Shown: positions 8,638 through 17,334, numbered from the stretch's first letter. The stretch is 64,000 bases of DNA from Aromatoleum aromaticum EbN1 (GCF_000025965.1 NC_006513.1:3038001-3102000), one strand, 5' to 3'. Notes: a model not told the origin generated them from the letters alone. Made by a program: numbers and translations.

Positions 8638-8651
8638 TTGACACAGGTCAA
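8638..8651. promoter_or_regulatory. FNR-type box shared by divergent usp and MBL-hydrolase genes
   Basis: TTGACACAGGTCAA is a perfect TTGAC-N4-GTCAA palindrome in the divergent intergenic region. It suits class I activation of the leftward usp gene, whose TATAAT is at 8594-8589. For the rightward gene, class II spacing would put a -10 near 8674-8681, where only a weak match exists. Confidence 0.8.
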
Positions 8652-8700
8652 CCAGCATGAAGGGATATGAGAACAAGCTATCCGCATTGCGGGAGGTGTT

Positions 8701-10110
8701 ATGGACCTGACATTTTTCGGCGCCGCCGGCGAGGTTACCGGATCGTGCGCAAGAGTGCACCACGCGGGTGGCATGTTCCTCGTGGATTGCGGCATGTTCC
8801 AGGGTGGCCGCGATGCGACGCGAAAGAACCTGCAGGCACTCGATTTCGACCTCCGTGAAGTCGATTTCGTCATCTTGACCCACGCCCATCTCGATCATTC
8901 GGGGCTTGTGCCGCGGCTGGTTTCGCTCGGTTACCGGGGAAAAATCTATGCCACTGCCGCCACTGTCGACCTTCTCGGCGTGATGCTGCTCGATTCGGCG
9001 CACATACAGGAGAAGGAGGCGGAGTGGGCGGTCCGCAACAACCGTCGAAAGAACGTGCGGCACGGCTGGTCGACCGCGCCGCTATATACCGTCAACCAGG
9101 CGCTCGAGAGCCTCGCGAGCCTGCACAAGGTTGCCTACGACGAAGAGATCGTTCCGCACTCCGCCGTGCGCTGCCGGTTCCGCGATGCAGGCCACATCCT
9201 GGGTTCGGCGATCATCGAAATCGATGTCGAAACGGCCGGGACTTCACGCAGGCTGGTTTTCAGCGGCGACCTGGGGCGACCGATGCGACCCGTGCTGCGG
9301 GATCCGGTGAAAATCCTGCGGGCGGATTATCTGTGCATCGAGTCGACGTATGGCAATCGTTCCCATCGTCCGATCGAGGCTACCGAGTCGGAACTCGTCC
9401 ACGTCCTGCGCGACACGCTGGAGCAAAGGCGCGGCAACGTGATCATTCCGGCCTTTGCCGTAGGGCGCACGCAGGAGGTGATCTTTGTTCTTGCCGATCT
9501 TGTCAGGGCGGGGAAGATCCCGCGGCTCGAAGTCGTCGTCGATTCTCCGATGGCCTCGGCCGTGACGAAGCTGACCCTGCAGTACGATGAGCTGTGGGAC
9601 GAGGAAACCCGATCCCTGCTCGTCTGGATTCGCGCCCATCCGGAAAGGATCAGCGTGCGCTTCGTCCAGGACGTCGAAGACTCGATCGCATTGAACGCAC
9701 AGGCCTCAGGGCTGGTCATCATCTCGGCAAGCGGCATGTGCGAAGCCGGGCGTATCCGTCATCACCTCAAGTACAACGTCGGCCGCAGCGAATGCAGCAT
9801 CGTGATCTGCGGCTTTCAGGCGGCAGGGACGCTGGGTCGCCGGCTGGTCGACGGGGTACGCACGATCACGCTGTTCGGTGAGTCCATCGCAGTGCGTGCG
9901 CAGATTCATACCATCGGAGGACTCTCGGCCCATGCAGACCAGCCGGGGCTGCTCGAGTGGCTCGGGCACATCGAAGAGGCGCCGCGTCGAACGTTCGTTG
10001 TTCACGGCGAACAGGAAGCCGCGTCGGCGTTTGCCGATGCGCTCGCCTCGCGGTTGCACTGGGCCGGGATTACGATTCCCTCGGCGGGACAGACCTACGC
10101 GCTCGATTGA
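8701..10110 (+). CDS. MBL-fold beta-CASP hydrolase (RNA-processing exonuclease-like)
   Basis: Protein of 469 residues with the metallo-beta-lactamase signature HAHLDHSG near residue 60. It has the beta-CASP features of the RNA/DNA-processing branch: DSPMA in the middle, ISASGMCEAGRI and a C-terminal AHADQPGLLEW motif. Members include RNase J-like and CPSF-like ribonucleases; the bacterial role of this subgroup (YSH1-like) is poorly defined. GGGAGGTGTT precedes the ATG. The FNR box at 8638-8651 suggests low-oxygen expression. Confidence 0.88.
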   Translation: MDLTFFGAAGEVTGSCARVHHAGGMFLVDCGMFQGGRDATRKNLQALDFDLREVDFVILTHAHLDHSGLVPRLVSLGYRGKIYATAATVDLLGVMLLDSAHIQEKEAEWAVRNNRRKNVRHGWSTAPLYTVNQALESLASLHKVAYDEEIVPHSAVRCRFRDAGHILGSAIIEIDVETAGTSRRLVFSGDLGRPMRPVLRDPVKILRADYLCIESTYGNRSHRPIEATESELVHVLRDTLEQRRGNVIIPAFAVGRTQEVIFVLADLVRAGKIPRLEVVVDSPMASAVTKLTLQYDELWDEETRSLLVWIRAHPERISVRFVQDVEDSIALNAQASGLVIISASGMCEAGRIRHHLKYNVGRSECSIVICGFQAAGTLGRRLVDGVRTITLFGESIAVRAQIHTIGGLSAHADQPGLLEWLGHIEEAPRRTFVVHGEQEAASAFADALASRLHWAGITIPSAGQTYALD

Positions 10111-10170
10111 GCACGATTTTTTCGGCTGCGCGATTGCAGCATCGGGCGATTCGCTCCATAGAACGACGAG

Positions 10171-11931
10171 ATGATGAGCATGGATTCAGTCAGAAACGCA
10201 AAGCCCTCCGGTCCCCTCACGCCGCCGCAGGCAGTGCGGCGGACGCTGCACGAGATTCACGGCCACGTCGAAGGCACTGTCGATCCCCTCGGCGTCGCAG
10301 CGCCGATCGTGCATGCGCAACTCGCCTGGTTTGCGCATCCGCAGGAATTTGCGGAAAGGGTTGCCGGCCTGTCATCCGAGCTTTGGCGTCTGCAGGAGCA
10401 CTCGTGGCGCCGCCTTATGGGGCTGGCGAATCCCGATCCGGTCAGCCCGAATGCCGACGACGAACGCTTTGCCGACCCGGTATGGACCGATGTAGCGTCC
10501 TGGGACCTGGTCAAGGAGTGGTATTTGGCAGTTACCCACCACATGCAGGACATGCTCTACGATTCGCCCGGAATGTCCGGCAAGGAGCGCCGCAGGGCTG
10601 CTTTCTGGTGGCGACAGTGGATCAATGCGGTGGCGCCGACGAACTTCTATGCGACGAACCCCGTCGCGATGCGCAAGGCTACGCAGACCTGCGGCGCGAG
10701 CCTCTTGCGCGGATACGGCATTTTTCTCGGCGACCTGCGGGCGGGGAACGTGCGCATGACCGATCCGCACGATTTCGACGTCGGCAGGAACTTGGCGACG
10801 ACGCCCGGCGCGGTCGTCTTTCGCAACGATCTGCTGGAAATCATTCATTACGCCCCGACTCGGGCCAAAGTGCATGCCGAGCCGGTCGTGATCGTCACGC
10901 CCTGGATCAACAAGTTCTACATCCTCGACCTGGCCCCGAGGAAAAGCATGATCCGCTTCCTCCTCGACCAGGGGCTGGATGTGTTCATCACGAGCTGGAA
11001 GAACCCGGACGCCGGGATGCACGATGTGGGGTTCGACGGTTACCTGCAGGACGGGGTTCACGCGGTTGTCGAGACCGCCCGGCGCTTTACCGGTGCCGCG
11101 CGGGTGCACGCCGTGGGCTACTGCATCGGCGGGACAGCACTGTCGATGTACATGGCGTGGGCCAATCGGCGTTTCCCGCCGGAAGACGTTCCGGTGGCGG
11201 ACTGGACGTTGCTGGCGACGCTGGTGGATTTTCGCAAACCCGGCGACATCGAAGTCTTCATCGACGAGGGAAGCATCCGCTATCTGACCGCCAGCATGGC
11301 GCGCAAGGGGTTCCTCGACGGCAAGGAGATGGCTTCCGCGTTCCGCCTGTTGCGCTCCAACAGTCTCATCTGGCACTACGTCGTCCACGGCTGGCTGTAT
11401 GGCGAGGCGCCGCCGCCGTTCGACGTGCTGTACTGGAACATGGACACGACGCGGATGCCGTGTGCGATGCATTCATGGTATTTGCGCGAACTCTACCTGC
11501 ACAACCGGCTGATCGAGCCGAATGCGCTGACGGTGGCGGGCGAGCCGATCGATCTCGCCTGCATCACGCAGCCGCTGTACGCCGTCGCCACAGAGGACGA
11601 CCACATCGCGCCGTGGCACGAGGCTTATCGCGTGAACAACTTCGTCACCGGACCGAAGCGCTATGTGTTGTCGAGCTCGGGGCACATCCTCGGTATCGTC
11701 AATCCTCCCGTGACTCCGCCGAAGCGCAAGTACCGTGTCGCCGACGCGCACCGGTCTGACGCTGCGGAAGCGTGGCACGCGAAAGCTGTGGAAGAGGTTG
11801 GCAGCTGGTGGACCGACTGGATGAACTGGCTCACGCCGCGATGCGGAGAGCTGGTCGAGGCGCGGGCGGCGGCATCGGAAGCATATCCCCGCCTCGAGGA
11901 TGCGCCCGGGAGCTATGTTCTCGAGCATTGA
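10171..11931 (+). CDS. phaC: Class I poly(3-hydroxyalkanoate) synthase
   Basis: Polymerises (R)-3-hydroxyacyl-CoA into PHA granules. At 586 residues it has normal class I length. The lipase-like box GYCIGG contains the nucleophilic Cys (C318 counting from 10171). The catalytic Asp and His lie in the C-terminal half (EDDHIAP; SSGHILG). WINKFYILDL is typical of the family. Three ATGs occur within the first codons, so the exact start is uncertain. No phasin or reductase adjoins it; a beta-ketothiolase is at 44375. Placement inside the microaerobic block fits PHA as an electron or carbon sink. Confidence 0.94.
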   Translation: MMSMDSVRNAKPSGPLTPPQAVRRTLHEIHGHVEGTVDPLGVAAPIVHAQLAWFAHPQEFAERVAGLSSELWRLQEHSWRRLMGLANPDPVSPNADDERFADPVWTDVASWDLVKEWYLAVTHHMQDMLYDSPGMSGKERRRAAFWWRQWINAVAPTNFYATNPVAMRKATQTCGASLLRGYGIFLGDLRAGNVRMTDPHDFDVGRNLATTPGAVVFRNDLLEIIHYAPTRAKVHAEPVVIVTPWINKFYILDLAPRKSMIRFLLDQGLDVFITSWKNPDAGMHDVGFDGYLQDGVHAVVETARRFTGAARVHAVGYCIGGTALSMYMAWANRRFPPEDVPVADWTLLATLVDFRKPGDIEVFIDEGSIRYLTASMARKGFLDGKEMASAFRLLRSNSLIWHYVVHGWLYGEAPPPFDVLYWNMDTTRMPCAMHSWYLRELYLHNRLIEPNALTVAGEPIDLACITQPLYAVATEDDHIAPWHEAYRVNNFVTGPKRYVLSSSGHILGIVNPPVTPPKRKYRVADAHRSDAAEAWHAKAVEEVGSWWTDWMNWLTPRCGELVEARAAASEAYPRLEDAPGSYVLEH

Positions 11932-11992
11932 GCTGGATCCGTCCCGCGGTTTTTCCGGTTGCCGCCGCCTGTTCACGGGCTTCTTTATGCAA

Positions 11993-12006
11993 TTGACCCG
12001 AGTCAA
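11993..12006. promoter_or_regulatory. Orphan FNR/Dnr-type box between convergent genes
   Basis: TTGACCCGAGTCAA is a perfect TTGAC-N4-GTCAA palindrome downstream of both phaC and the convergent dnr-type gene, with no gene starting nearby. Rightward, AATACT lies at 12032-12037, three bases from the ideal class II -10 position. A transcript would run antisense into the regulator gene. The decamer ACTTCGGGCG is repeated at 12014-12023 and 12035-12044. Confidence 0.6.
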
Positions 12007-12067
12007 GGTGAGCACTTCGGGCGCTGGGGAGAATACTTCGGGCGTGCAAGCCCGCCAGCTTTTGCGA

Positions 12068-12757
12068 TCAGCCCTGGTAATGGGCGAGGCCGACGGGATC
12101 GTGCAAGGCGATGTGCTTGCCGTGGACGGTGATCAGTCCTGCATTTACGAGGTCGTGAAAAATTCGCGAGAGTGTTTCGGGAGTCAGGTTCAGACGCGAG
12201 GCAATGACCTGCTTGCTGGTCGGCAGCTGGATGTCGCGAGCGCCGGTGGCGCCGTCCTGCTCGACTTGCTGCAGCAGATAGCCGATCACGCGCTGGGTGC
12301 TCGAGCGTAACGAATAGATTTCGACGTCCTGGATCATGCTGTGCAACCGGATGGCCATGCCCGCCAGCAATTTGCGTGCAAAGCTGGAGTCCTGGTCGAT
12401 CAGATCCGAGACGACGGCTTGCCCGATGTGCAGGAGGCGGGTGGCCACGAGTCCTTCGGCGAAAACGGGATACGGGCGGTTCAGGAACATCACCGCTTCA
12501 CCAAAGCTGTTCATCGGGCTGATGATCTCGACCACCTTCTCGTTGCCCTGGGCCGACGAAACCGCGAGTTTCATCTGCCCGGAAACGACGAAAAAGAAAC
12601 CATGGACCGGGTCGCCGCGCTGGAACAGGACTTCACCTTTTTCCAGCGTGCGTTCCCGGGTGTAGCGGGCAACCCGGTCGATGTCGTCGGCGGAAAGTTC
12701 GCTGAAGAACGAAATCTGACGCAGCAGGGTGGGGATGTCGGCAGTGGGGTTGGGCAT
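12068..12757 (-). CDS. dnr: Crp/Fnr-family regulator lacking the Fe-S cysteines (Dnr-type)
   Basis: Transcription regulator of 229 residues. An N-terminal cyclic-nucleotide-like sensory domain (about 15-130) is followed by a dimerisation helix and a C-terminal winged helix-turn-helix. The recognition helix PETLSRIF keeps the E..SR triad that reads TTGA half-sites. No cysteine is present, so it cannot carry the FNR cluster; this fits the haem/NO-responsive Dnr group. The divergent neighbour nnrS supports an NO-related role. The start at 12757 is chosen because GGAGG lies just upstream. The NO assignment is inference. Confidence 0.85.
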   Translation of the reverse strand: MPNPTADIPTLLRQISFFSELSADDIDRVARYTRERTLEKGEVLFQRGDPVHGFFFVVSGQMKLAVSSAQGNEKVVEIISPMNSFGEAVMFLNRPYPVFAEGLVATRLLHIGQAVVSDLIDQDSSFARKLLAGMAIRLHSMIQDVEIYSLRSSTQRVIGYLLQQVEQDGATGARDIQLPTSKQVIASRLNLTPETLSRIFHDLVNAGLITVHGKHIALHDPVGLAHYQG

Positions 12758-12865
12758 CTTGGCCTCCAGCGGAAACAACTGGGCATTCTACCGTGTCGGA
12801 CCCTTGGCCCCGGAATTCCCGGCAGTAACGGCCCGGATAGGAATTCACTGAAGGAACGCAGCACC

Positions 12866-14089
12866 ATGCAGACTCAAACCAAGGCCGCGTCCGCGCCGCC
12901 GATTCTTTTCGCAGCGCCGCACCGGGCGATGTTCTTTTCCGGTGGTGTGATGTTGCTCGTGGCCTTCGTGTTGTGGGCATTCGAGCTCGTGAGCCGCGTT
13001 GGTGCGGTGGCGCCGCTGGCGTGGACGCTTCCGCCGGGCTGGATGCACGCGTTACTGGTCCTCGCCGGTGTGTTCCCGTTGTTCATGTTCGGTTTTCTCC
13101 TCACCGCGATGCCCCGCTGGCAGGGCGCGCAGGACGTGCCCGTGACAGTCTGGCTGCCACCGTGGCGTCTGCTCGTCGCCGGGTGGGCGGTCGCAATCAT
13201 CGGATTGTGGATTCCCGGCCTGCTCGCGGTCGGCCTGCTGCTGGTGCTGGCCGGGTGGGGCGGTGTTTTGCGGGTGCTGTGGGGTGTGGCATTCAACGAC
13301 AATCCCGATTCGCTGCACGCCCGACTGGTGACCACGGCGCTCGCGGCAGGTGCCTTCGGAGTGCTCGCCTGGTTCGTTTTCGCGATCACCGGTGACGGCG
13401 TCTGGGGGCGTGTGGCCATCGGCCTCGGAGTGTGGTGGTGCCTGCTGCCGGTGTTCTTTACGGTCTGTCACCGCATGATTCCGTTTTTTTCCAGCAACAT
13501 CGTCAAGGATTACGTCGTTGTCCGTCCGCGCTGGGCGCTCGGCATCGTGCTGGGGGCGAGTGTCATCCACGGCGCGCTGGCGATGGCGGGATTCGGTGCG
13601 ATGACGTGGATCGTCGATGCGCCGGCGGCGGCGACTGCGCTGTGGCTGTCGGTGCAATGGCGCCTCATCCCGGCGTTGCGCGTGCCCCTCTTGGGGATGC
13701 TGCACATCGGTTTCGCGTGGCTCGGGATCGCTTTCCTGCTGTCGACGCTGCAGGGCGTCGCTGCGCTGTTCGGCCATGCATGGCTCGGCCTCGCGCCGCT
13801 GCACGCGCTGGGTGTCGGATTCTTCGGCTCGGTGCTGCTGGGAATGGTGTCGAGAGTGACTTTGGGACATTCGGGCGGCAAGCTCGTGGCGGACAAGCTG
13901 ACGTGGTCGCTGTTCCTCGGGCTCGAACTCGTCGTGGTGGTGCGCGTGGCCGGCGAACTGGTGCCGCCTTCCTGGTCGAGCGGCGTGATGCTCGCGGCGG
14001 CGCTCGGCTGGATCGGCGTGTTCGGCTTGTGGGGAACCCGCTATCTGCCCGTTTATCTGCGCCCGCGCAGTGACGGCCGGCCGGGGTGA
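12866..14089 (+). CDS. nnrS: NnrS family membrane protein
   Basis: Polytopic membrane protein, 407 residues and about 12 hydrophobic segments, of the NnrS family linked to NO stress tolerance in denitrifiers. Landmarks are FAAPHRAMFF at the N terminus, the Cys/His pair in VCHRMIPFFS and the C-terminal HALGVGFFGSVLLGMVSRVTLGHSG. The ATG at 12866 has AAGGAA upstream; the frame is open further left but that part overlaps the divergent regulator. It begins a run nnrS-sirB-hemerythrin with gaps or overlaps of a few bases, so probably one operon. Confidence 0.92.
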   Translation: MQTQTKAASAPPILFAAPHRAMFFSGGVMLLVAFVLWAFELVSRVGAVAPLAWTLPPGWMHALLVLAGVFPLFMFGFLLTAMPRWQGAQDVPVTVWLPPWRLLVAGWAVAIIGLWIPGLLAVGLLLVLAGWGGVLRVLWGVAFNDNPDSLHARLVTTALAAGAFGVLAWFVFAITGDGVWGRVAIGLGVWWCLLPVFFTVCHRMIPFFSSNIVKDYVVVRPRWALGIVLGASVIHGALAMAGFGAMTWIVDAPAAATALWLSVQWRLIPALRVPLLGMLHIGFAWLGIAFLLSTLQGVAALFGHAWLGLAPLHALGVGFFGSVLLGMVSRVTLGHSGGKLVADKLTWSLFLGLELVVVVRVAGELVPPSWSSGVMLAAALGWIGVFGLWGTRYLPVYLRPRSDGRPG

Positions 14090-14095
14090 AGTGCG

Positions 14096-14491
14096 GTGTA
14101 CGCTGCGATCAAACACCTGCACATCCTATGTGCGATGCTGAGCGGGTCGGGATTCCTGCTGCAGGGGATCTGGATGATGCGGCGCAGCCCGCTGCTCGAT
14201 CACCGCGCGACCCGCGTTGTGCCGCACGTGGTCGATACCGTGTTTCTCGCCAGCGCGATCACGCTCGCCGTGCTGAGCGCGCAGTACCCGTTCGTCGCTC
14301 CGTGGGTCACGGCGAAGGTGATCGGGCTGGTCGTCTACGTGGTGCTCGGCTACATAGCGCTGCGCGGTGGCGCGACGATGGGCATACGCATCTTCGCGCT
14401 GATCTGCGCATTGCTCGTCTTTTCATGGATCGTGTCGGTCGCGTTGACGAAGAATGCGGCCGGCTTTCTTGTTCTTACCGGAGCTTTCTGA
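14096..14491 (+). CDS. sirB: SirB family membrane protein
   Basis: Membrane protein of 131 residues with four hydrophobic helices. The N-terminal KHLHILCAMLSGSGFLLQG is typical of the SirB2 family, named as an invasion-gene up-regulator but of unclear biochemical role. The start is GTG, 6 bases after nnrS. Its stop overlaps the next ATG by one base. Co-location with nnrS and a hemerythrin suggests a part in respiratory or NO-stress physiology. Confidence 0.85.
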   Translation: MYAAIKHLHILCAMLSGSGFLLQGIWMMRRSPLLDHRATRVVPHVVDTVFLASAITLAVLSAQYPFVAPWVTAKVIGLVVYVVLGYIALRGGATMGIRIFALICALLVFSWIVSVALTKNAAGFLVLTGAF

Positions 14492-15042
14492 TGGCTGATT
14501 CCCTGATACCCGTTGCTCCCGGCCTGGAAACGCCGCTCGAAATGCTCGAAGCCTGCCACGGGCGTCTGCAGGCGCAGCTCACGACACTGTCGCGCCTCGC
14601 GGCGTGGCTGCCCGAGCATGGCGCCGACCGACAGGCACAACAGGCAGCAGCCAACGTGATGCGTTACTTCGACCTGGCTGCCGTCAATCATCATCTCGAC
14701 GAGGAAGACGACCTGTTCCCGGTTCTGCGCGCGCGTGTCGATGGCGGGCGCCGGGAAGCGCTCCACGAGCTGATCGACTGGATACTGGCGGACCACCAGG
14801 AAATGTTCGCGGCGTGGGCGGCAATCCGGGCGAAGCTCGATCCGATTTCCCGCGGCGAGCCGGCGCAACTGTCGGCTGCGGAGGTCGAGCAGTTCACGGC
14901 TCGTTACCGACGCCACATGGAGCGCGAAGAGGGCGAACTGCTCCCCTATGCGCGCGAGTTGTTGACGGAGCAGGACGTTGCCGCCCTGACTGCGACGATG
15001 ACCGCGCGACGGCGGCAGGACGCGCCGCCGCGCAGTTCCTGA
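14491..15042 (+). CDS. Hemerythrin HHE-domain protein
   Basis: Cytoplasmic protein of 183 residues that is probably a non-haem di-iron O2- or NO-binding helical bundle. Candidate iron ligands are spread as in hemerythrins: H28 region (EACHGRL), HHLDEEDDLFP around residues 65-76, a DHQEMF segment near 100, and RRHMEREEGELLPY near 145. The start overlaps the sirB stop. Together with nnrS it suggests nitrosative-stress defence or iron-sulfur repair. Confidence 0.88.
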   Translation: MADSLIPVAPGLETPLEMLEACHGRLQAQLTTLSRLAAWLPEHGADRQAQQAAANVMRYFDLAAVNHHLDEEDDLFPVLRARVDGGRREALHELIDWILADHQEMFAAWAAIRAKLDPISRGEPAQLSAAEVEQFTARYRRHMEREEGELLPYARELLTEQDVAALTATMTARRRQDAPPRSS

Positions 15043-15048
15043 TGCGGG

Positions 15049-15795
15049 TCAGCCCCGCGGCGACGGGTGGTGGATCAGCTTTTTCAGGCCGCAGATATTG
15101 AGAATGCGGATGTGCTTTTGCTGGACGGCGATCAGTCCCTCTTCCTGGAACTTCGAGAACGCCCGTGACACGGTCTCCAGCTTCAGCCCCAGATACGAGC
15201 CGATTTCCTCGCGCGTCATCCGCAGGTGGAATTCCGCCGCTGAGAAGCCGCGCGCGGTGAAGCGCTGCGACATGTTCAGCAGGAACGCCGCCAGGCGCTC
15301 TTCAGCGCGCATCGAACCGAGCAGCGTCATGACGCCATGGTCACGGACGATCTCGCGGCTCATCACCTTGTGGAACTGATGCTGCAGACCTTCGACGACG
15401 CGCGACAGCTCTTCGAGCTTGCCGTAAGCGATCACGCAAACTTCGCTGTCCTCGAGCGCGATTGCATTGCACGAATGCAGTTCCGTGCTGATGCCGTCGA
15501 GCCCGAGCATCTCCCCGGTCATCTGGAAACCGGTGACCTGCTCGCGTCCGTCTTCAAGCAGCACGTTCGTCTTGAACGAACCCGCGCGGATCGCGTAGAT
15601 CGCCTCGAAAGGGTCGCCCGCGCGATAGAGGTGGTGCTGGCGCTTGATCTTGCGACGCGCTCCGACGAGTTCGTCGAGGCGGTCGATCTCGTTTTCGGAC
15701 ATGCCGAACGGCAGACACAGCTCGACCAGGTTGCACTGGGAACACGCGACTTTCAGACTGGCTACCGTAATTGGCACCGTGGCCTTCATTTGCAC
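15049..15795 (-). CDS. fnr: Anaerobic regulator FNR/ANR
   Basis: Oxygen-sensing activator of 248 residues. The N terminus has CSQCNLVELC (C18, C21, C27) and a fourth Cys at C109 (ELHSCNAI), the complete 4Fe-4S ligand set. The HTH recognition helix LETVSRAFSKF carries the E..SR triad for TTGAT/TTGAC half-sites. The start is GTG at 15795 or ATG at 15789; neither has a strong ribosome site. It diverges from hemN, with an FNR box between them, so autoregulation is likely. It is the presumed controller of the boxes listed in this window. Confidence 0.95.
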   Translation of the reverse strand: MQMKATVPITVASLKVACSQCNLVELCLPFGMSENEIDRLDELVGARRKIKRQHHLYRAGDPFEAIYAIRAGSFKTNVLLEDGREQVTGFQMTGEMLGLDGISTELHSCNAIALEDSEVCVIAYGKLEELSRVVEGLQHQFHKVMSREIVRDHGVMTLLGSMRAEERLAAFLLNMSQRFTARGFSAAEFHLRMTREEIGSYLGLKLETVSRAFSKFQEEGLIAVQQKHIRILNICGLKKLIHHPSPRG

Positions 15796-15846
15796 GATAA
15801 TAATGCCCTCTGTTCAAGTCCGATTTACGATTGCCAGGGAAGTCCG

Positions 15847-15860
15847 TTGATCCACGTCAA
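15847..15860. promoter_or_regulatory. FNR-type box between fnr and hemN
   Basis: TTGATCCACGTCAA has one mismatch from perfect symmetry. It lies 55 bases before the hemN start codon and 52 bases from the fnr start. Class II spacing toward hemN would need a -10 near 15883-15888 (GATCGT, weak). It could activate hemN and autoregulate fnr. Confidence 0.8.
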
Positions 15861-15914
15861 CCCCCACGGCGCTGCTTTTTGCGATCGTACGAAACGCACC
15901 CGAGCGATACAACC

Positions 15915-17306
15915 ATGACCAGCCAGAACGATCTTGTATTCGACCCGCAGCTGATACGCCGCTTCGATATCAACGGGCCGCGCTATACGTCGTATCCGAC
16001 CGCCGATCGCTTCGTCGAAGCCTTCGATCACCGCGCCCTCCGGGACTGGCTTGCCCAGCGTGCAGTGGGCGGGGTAAGCAAGCCTCTTTCATTATACTTC
16101 CACATCCCATTTTGTAACACGATTTGCTACTACTGCGCGTGTAACAAGATCATCACGAAAGATCATGCCCGTTCCGCCAAGTACCTGAAATACCTGGATA
16201 AAGAAATCGGCATGCAGGCCGAGGCGCTGGGCGGCAGCCATCAGGTCACCCAGTTGCACCTCGGCGGAGGAACGCCGACTTTCCTTTCGCACGACGAGCT
16301 GCGCCAGCTCATGGATTCGGTCCGCTCACGCTTCACTCTGGTGCCGAACGGCGAATATTCGATTGAAGTGGACCCGCGCAAGGTCGACTTCGAAACCGTC
16401 AAGCTGCTTGCCGACCTGGGTTTCAACCGCATGAGCGTCGGGGTCCAGGACTTCAACGAAGACGTTCAGGTCGCGGTCAATCGCGTGCAGAGCTTCGACG
16501 AAACCAAGCTGGTCATCGACTCGGCCCGGGCAACCGGTTTCAAGTCGATCAGCCTGGATCTGATCTACGGGTTGCCGAAACAGAACATCATCAGCTTCAA
16601 CCGTACGCTCGAACAGGTCCTTGCGCTGTCCCCGGATCGCGTTTCGCTTTACAGCTATGCGCATCTGCCGGGACTGTTCAAGCCGCAACGGCGCATCACC
16701 GTCGTCGATATGCCCACTTCGGACACGAAGCTGCAGATCCTGCAGCTGGCGATCCGCCGGCTGACCGAAGCGGGCTACGTGTATATCGGCATGGATCACT
16801 TCGCGAAGCCGGACGACGAGTTGACCGTCGCGCAGCGCCAGGGCCGGCTGCACCGGAACTTCCAGGGCTATTCGACGCAGGCCGAATGCGACCTGCTTGC
16901 GTTCGGCGTGTCCGCGATCGGCAAGATCGGACCGGTATATTCGCAAAATTTCAAGTCGCTCGATGAATATTACGACGCGCTCGATCGCGACGAACTGCCG
17001 GTGCTGCGCGGTATCGAGCTGACAGCCGACGACCTGCTGCGCCGTTCGATCATCCAGGCTCTGATGTGTCATTTCGAACTTTCGATCGATTCGATCGAAA
17101 TCGCGCACCTGATCCAGTTCAACGAATATTTCGCCGAGGAATTGCAGGACCTTCGTGCGATGGAAGAGGCAGGACTTGTCGAGGTTACCGACAAGTGGAT
17201 CAGCGTCATGCCGGCGGGGCGTCTCCTGGTGCGCGGCATCGCGATGGTGTTCGACCGGTATCTGCGGGCCGATCGGGAGCGCCCCCGCTACTCCAAGGTG
17301 ATCTGA
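15915..17306 (+). CDS. hemN: Oxygen-independent coproporphyrinogen III oxidase
   Basis: Radical-SAM enzyme of 463 residues converting coproporphyrinogen III to protoporphyrinogen IX without O2, which supplies haem for the cbb3 oxidase and cytochromes under anoxia. The cluster motif is CNTICYYC near residue 67, within YFHIPFCNTICYYCACNK. GGGTPTFL and the C-terminal HemN domain are present. The start at 15915 is chosen because homologues begin close to FDPQLIRRFD; the frame upstream crosses the FNR box. It is paired divergently with fnr, a common arrangement. Confidence 0.96.
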   Translation: MTSQNDLVFDPQLIRRFDINGPRYTSYPTADRFVEAFDHRALRDWLAQRAVGGVSKPLSLYFHIPFCNTICYYCACNKIITKDHARSAKYLKYLDKEIGMQAEALGGSHQVTQLHLGGGTPTFLSHDELRQLMDSVRSRFTLVPNGEYSIEVDPRKVDFETVKLLADLGFNRMSVGVQDFNEDVQVAVNRVQSFDETKLVIDSARATGFKSISLDLIYGLPKQNIISFNRTLEQVLALSPDRVSLYSYAHLPGLFKPQRRITVVDMPTSDTKLQILQLAIRRLTEAGYVYIGMDHFAKPDDELTVAQRQGRLHRNFQGYSTQAECDLLAFGVSAIGKIGPVYSQNFKSLDEYYDALDRDELPVLRGIELTADDLLRRSIIQALMCHFELSIDSIEIAHLIQFNEYFAEELQDLRAMEEAGLVEVTDKWISVMPAGRLLVRGIAMVFDRYLRADRERPRYSKVI

Positions 17307-17311
17307 CCGCA

Positions 17312-17334
17312 CCCCGGCCGGAGCCCGGCCGGGG
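17312..17334. other. Strong GC hairpin after hemN
   Basis: CCCCGGCCGG (17312-17321) pairs perfectly with CCGGCCGGGG (17325-17334) around a 3-nt loop. No T tract follows. It may act as a Rho-assisted terminator or mRNA end for hemN. A TAGAAT at 17341-17346 could be the -10 of the next gene. Confidence 0.55.

Noticed and set aside
17312-17334. Hairpin after hemN as a full intrinsic terminator
   Set aside because: Stem is strong but no T tract follows on either strand, so it is listed only as a structure.
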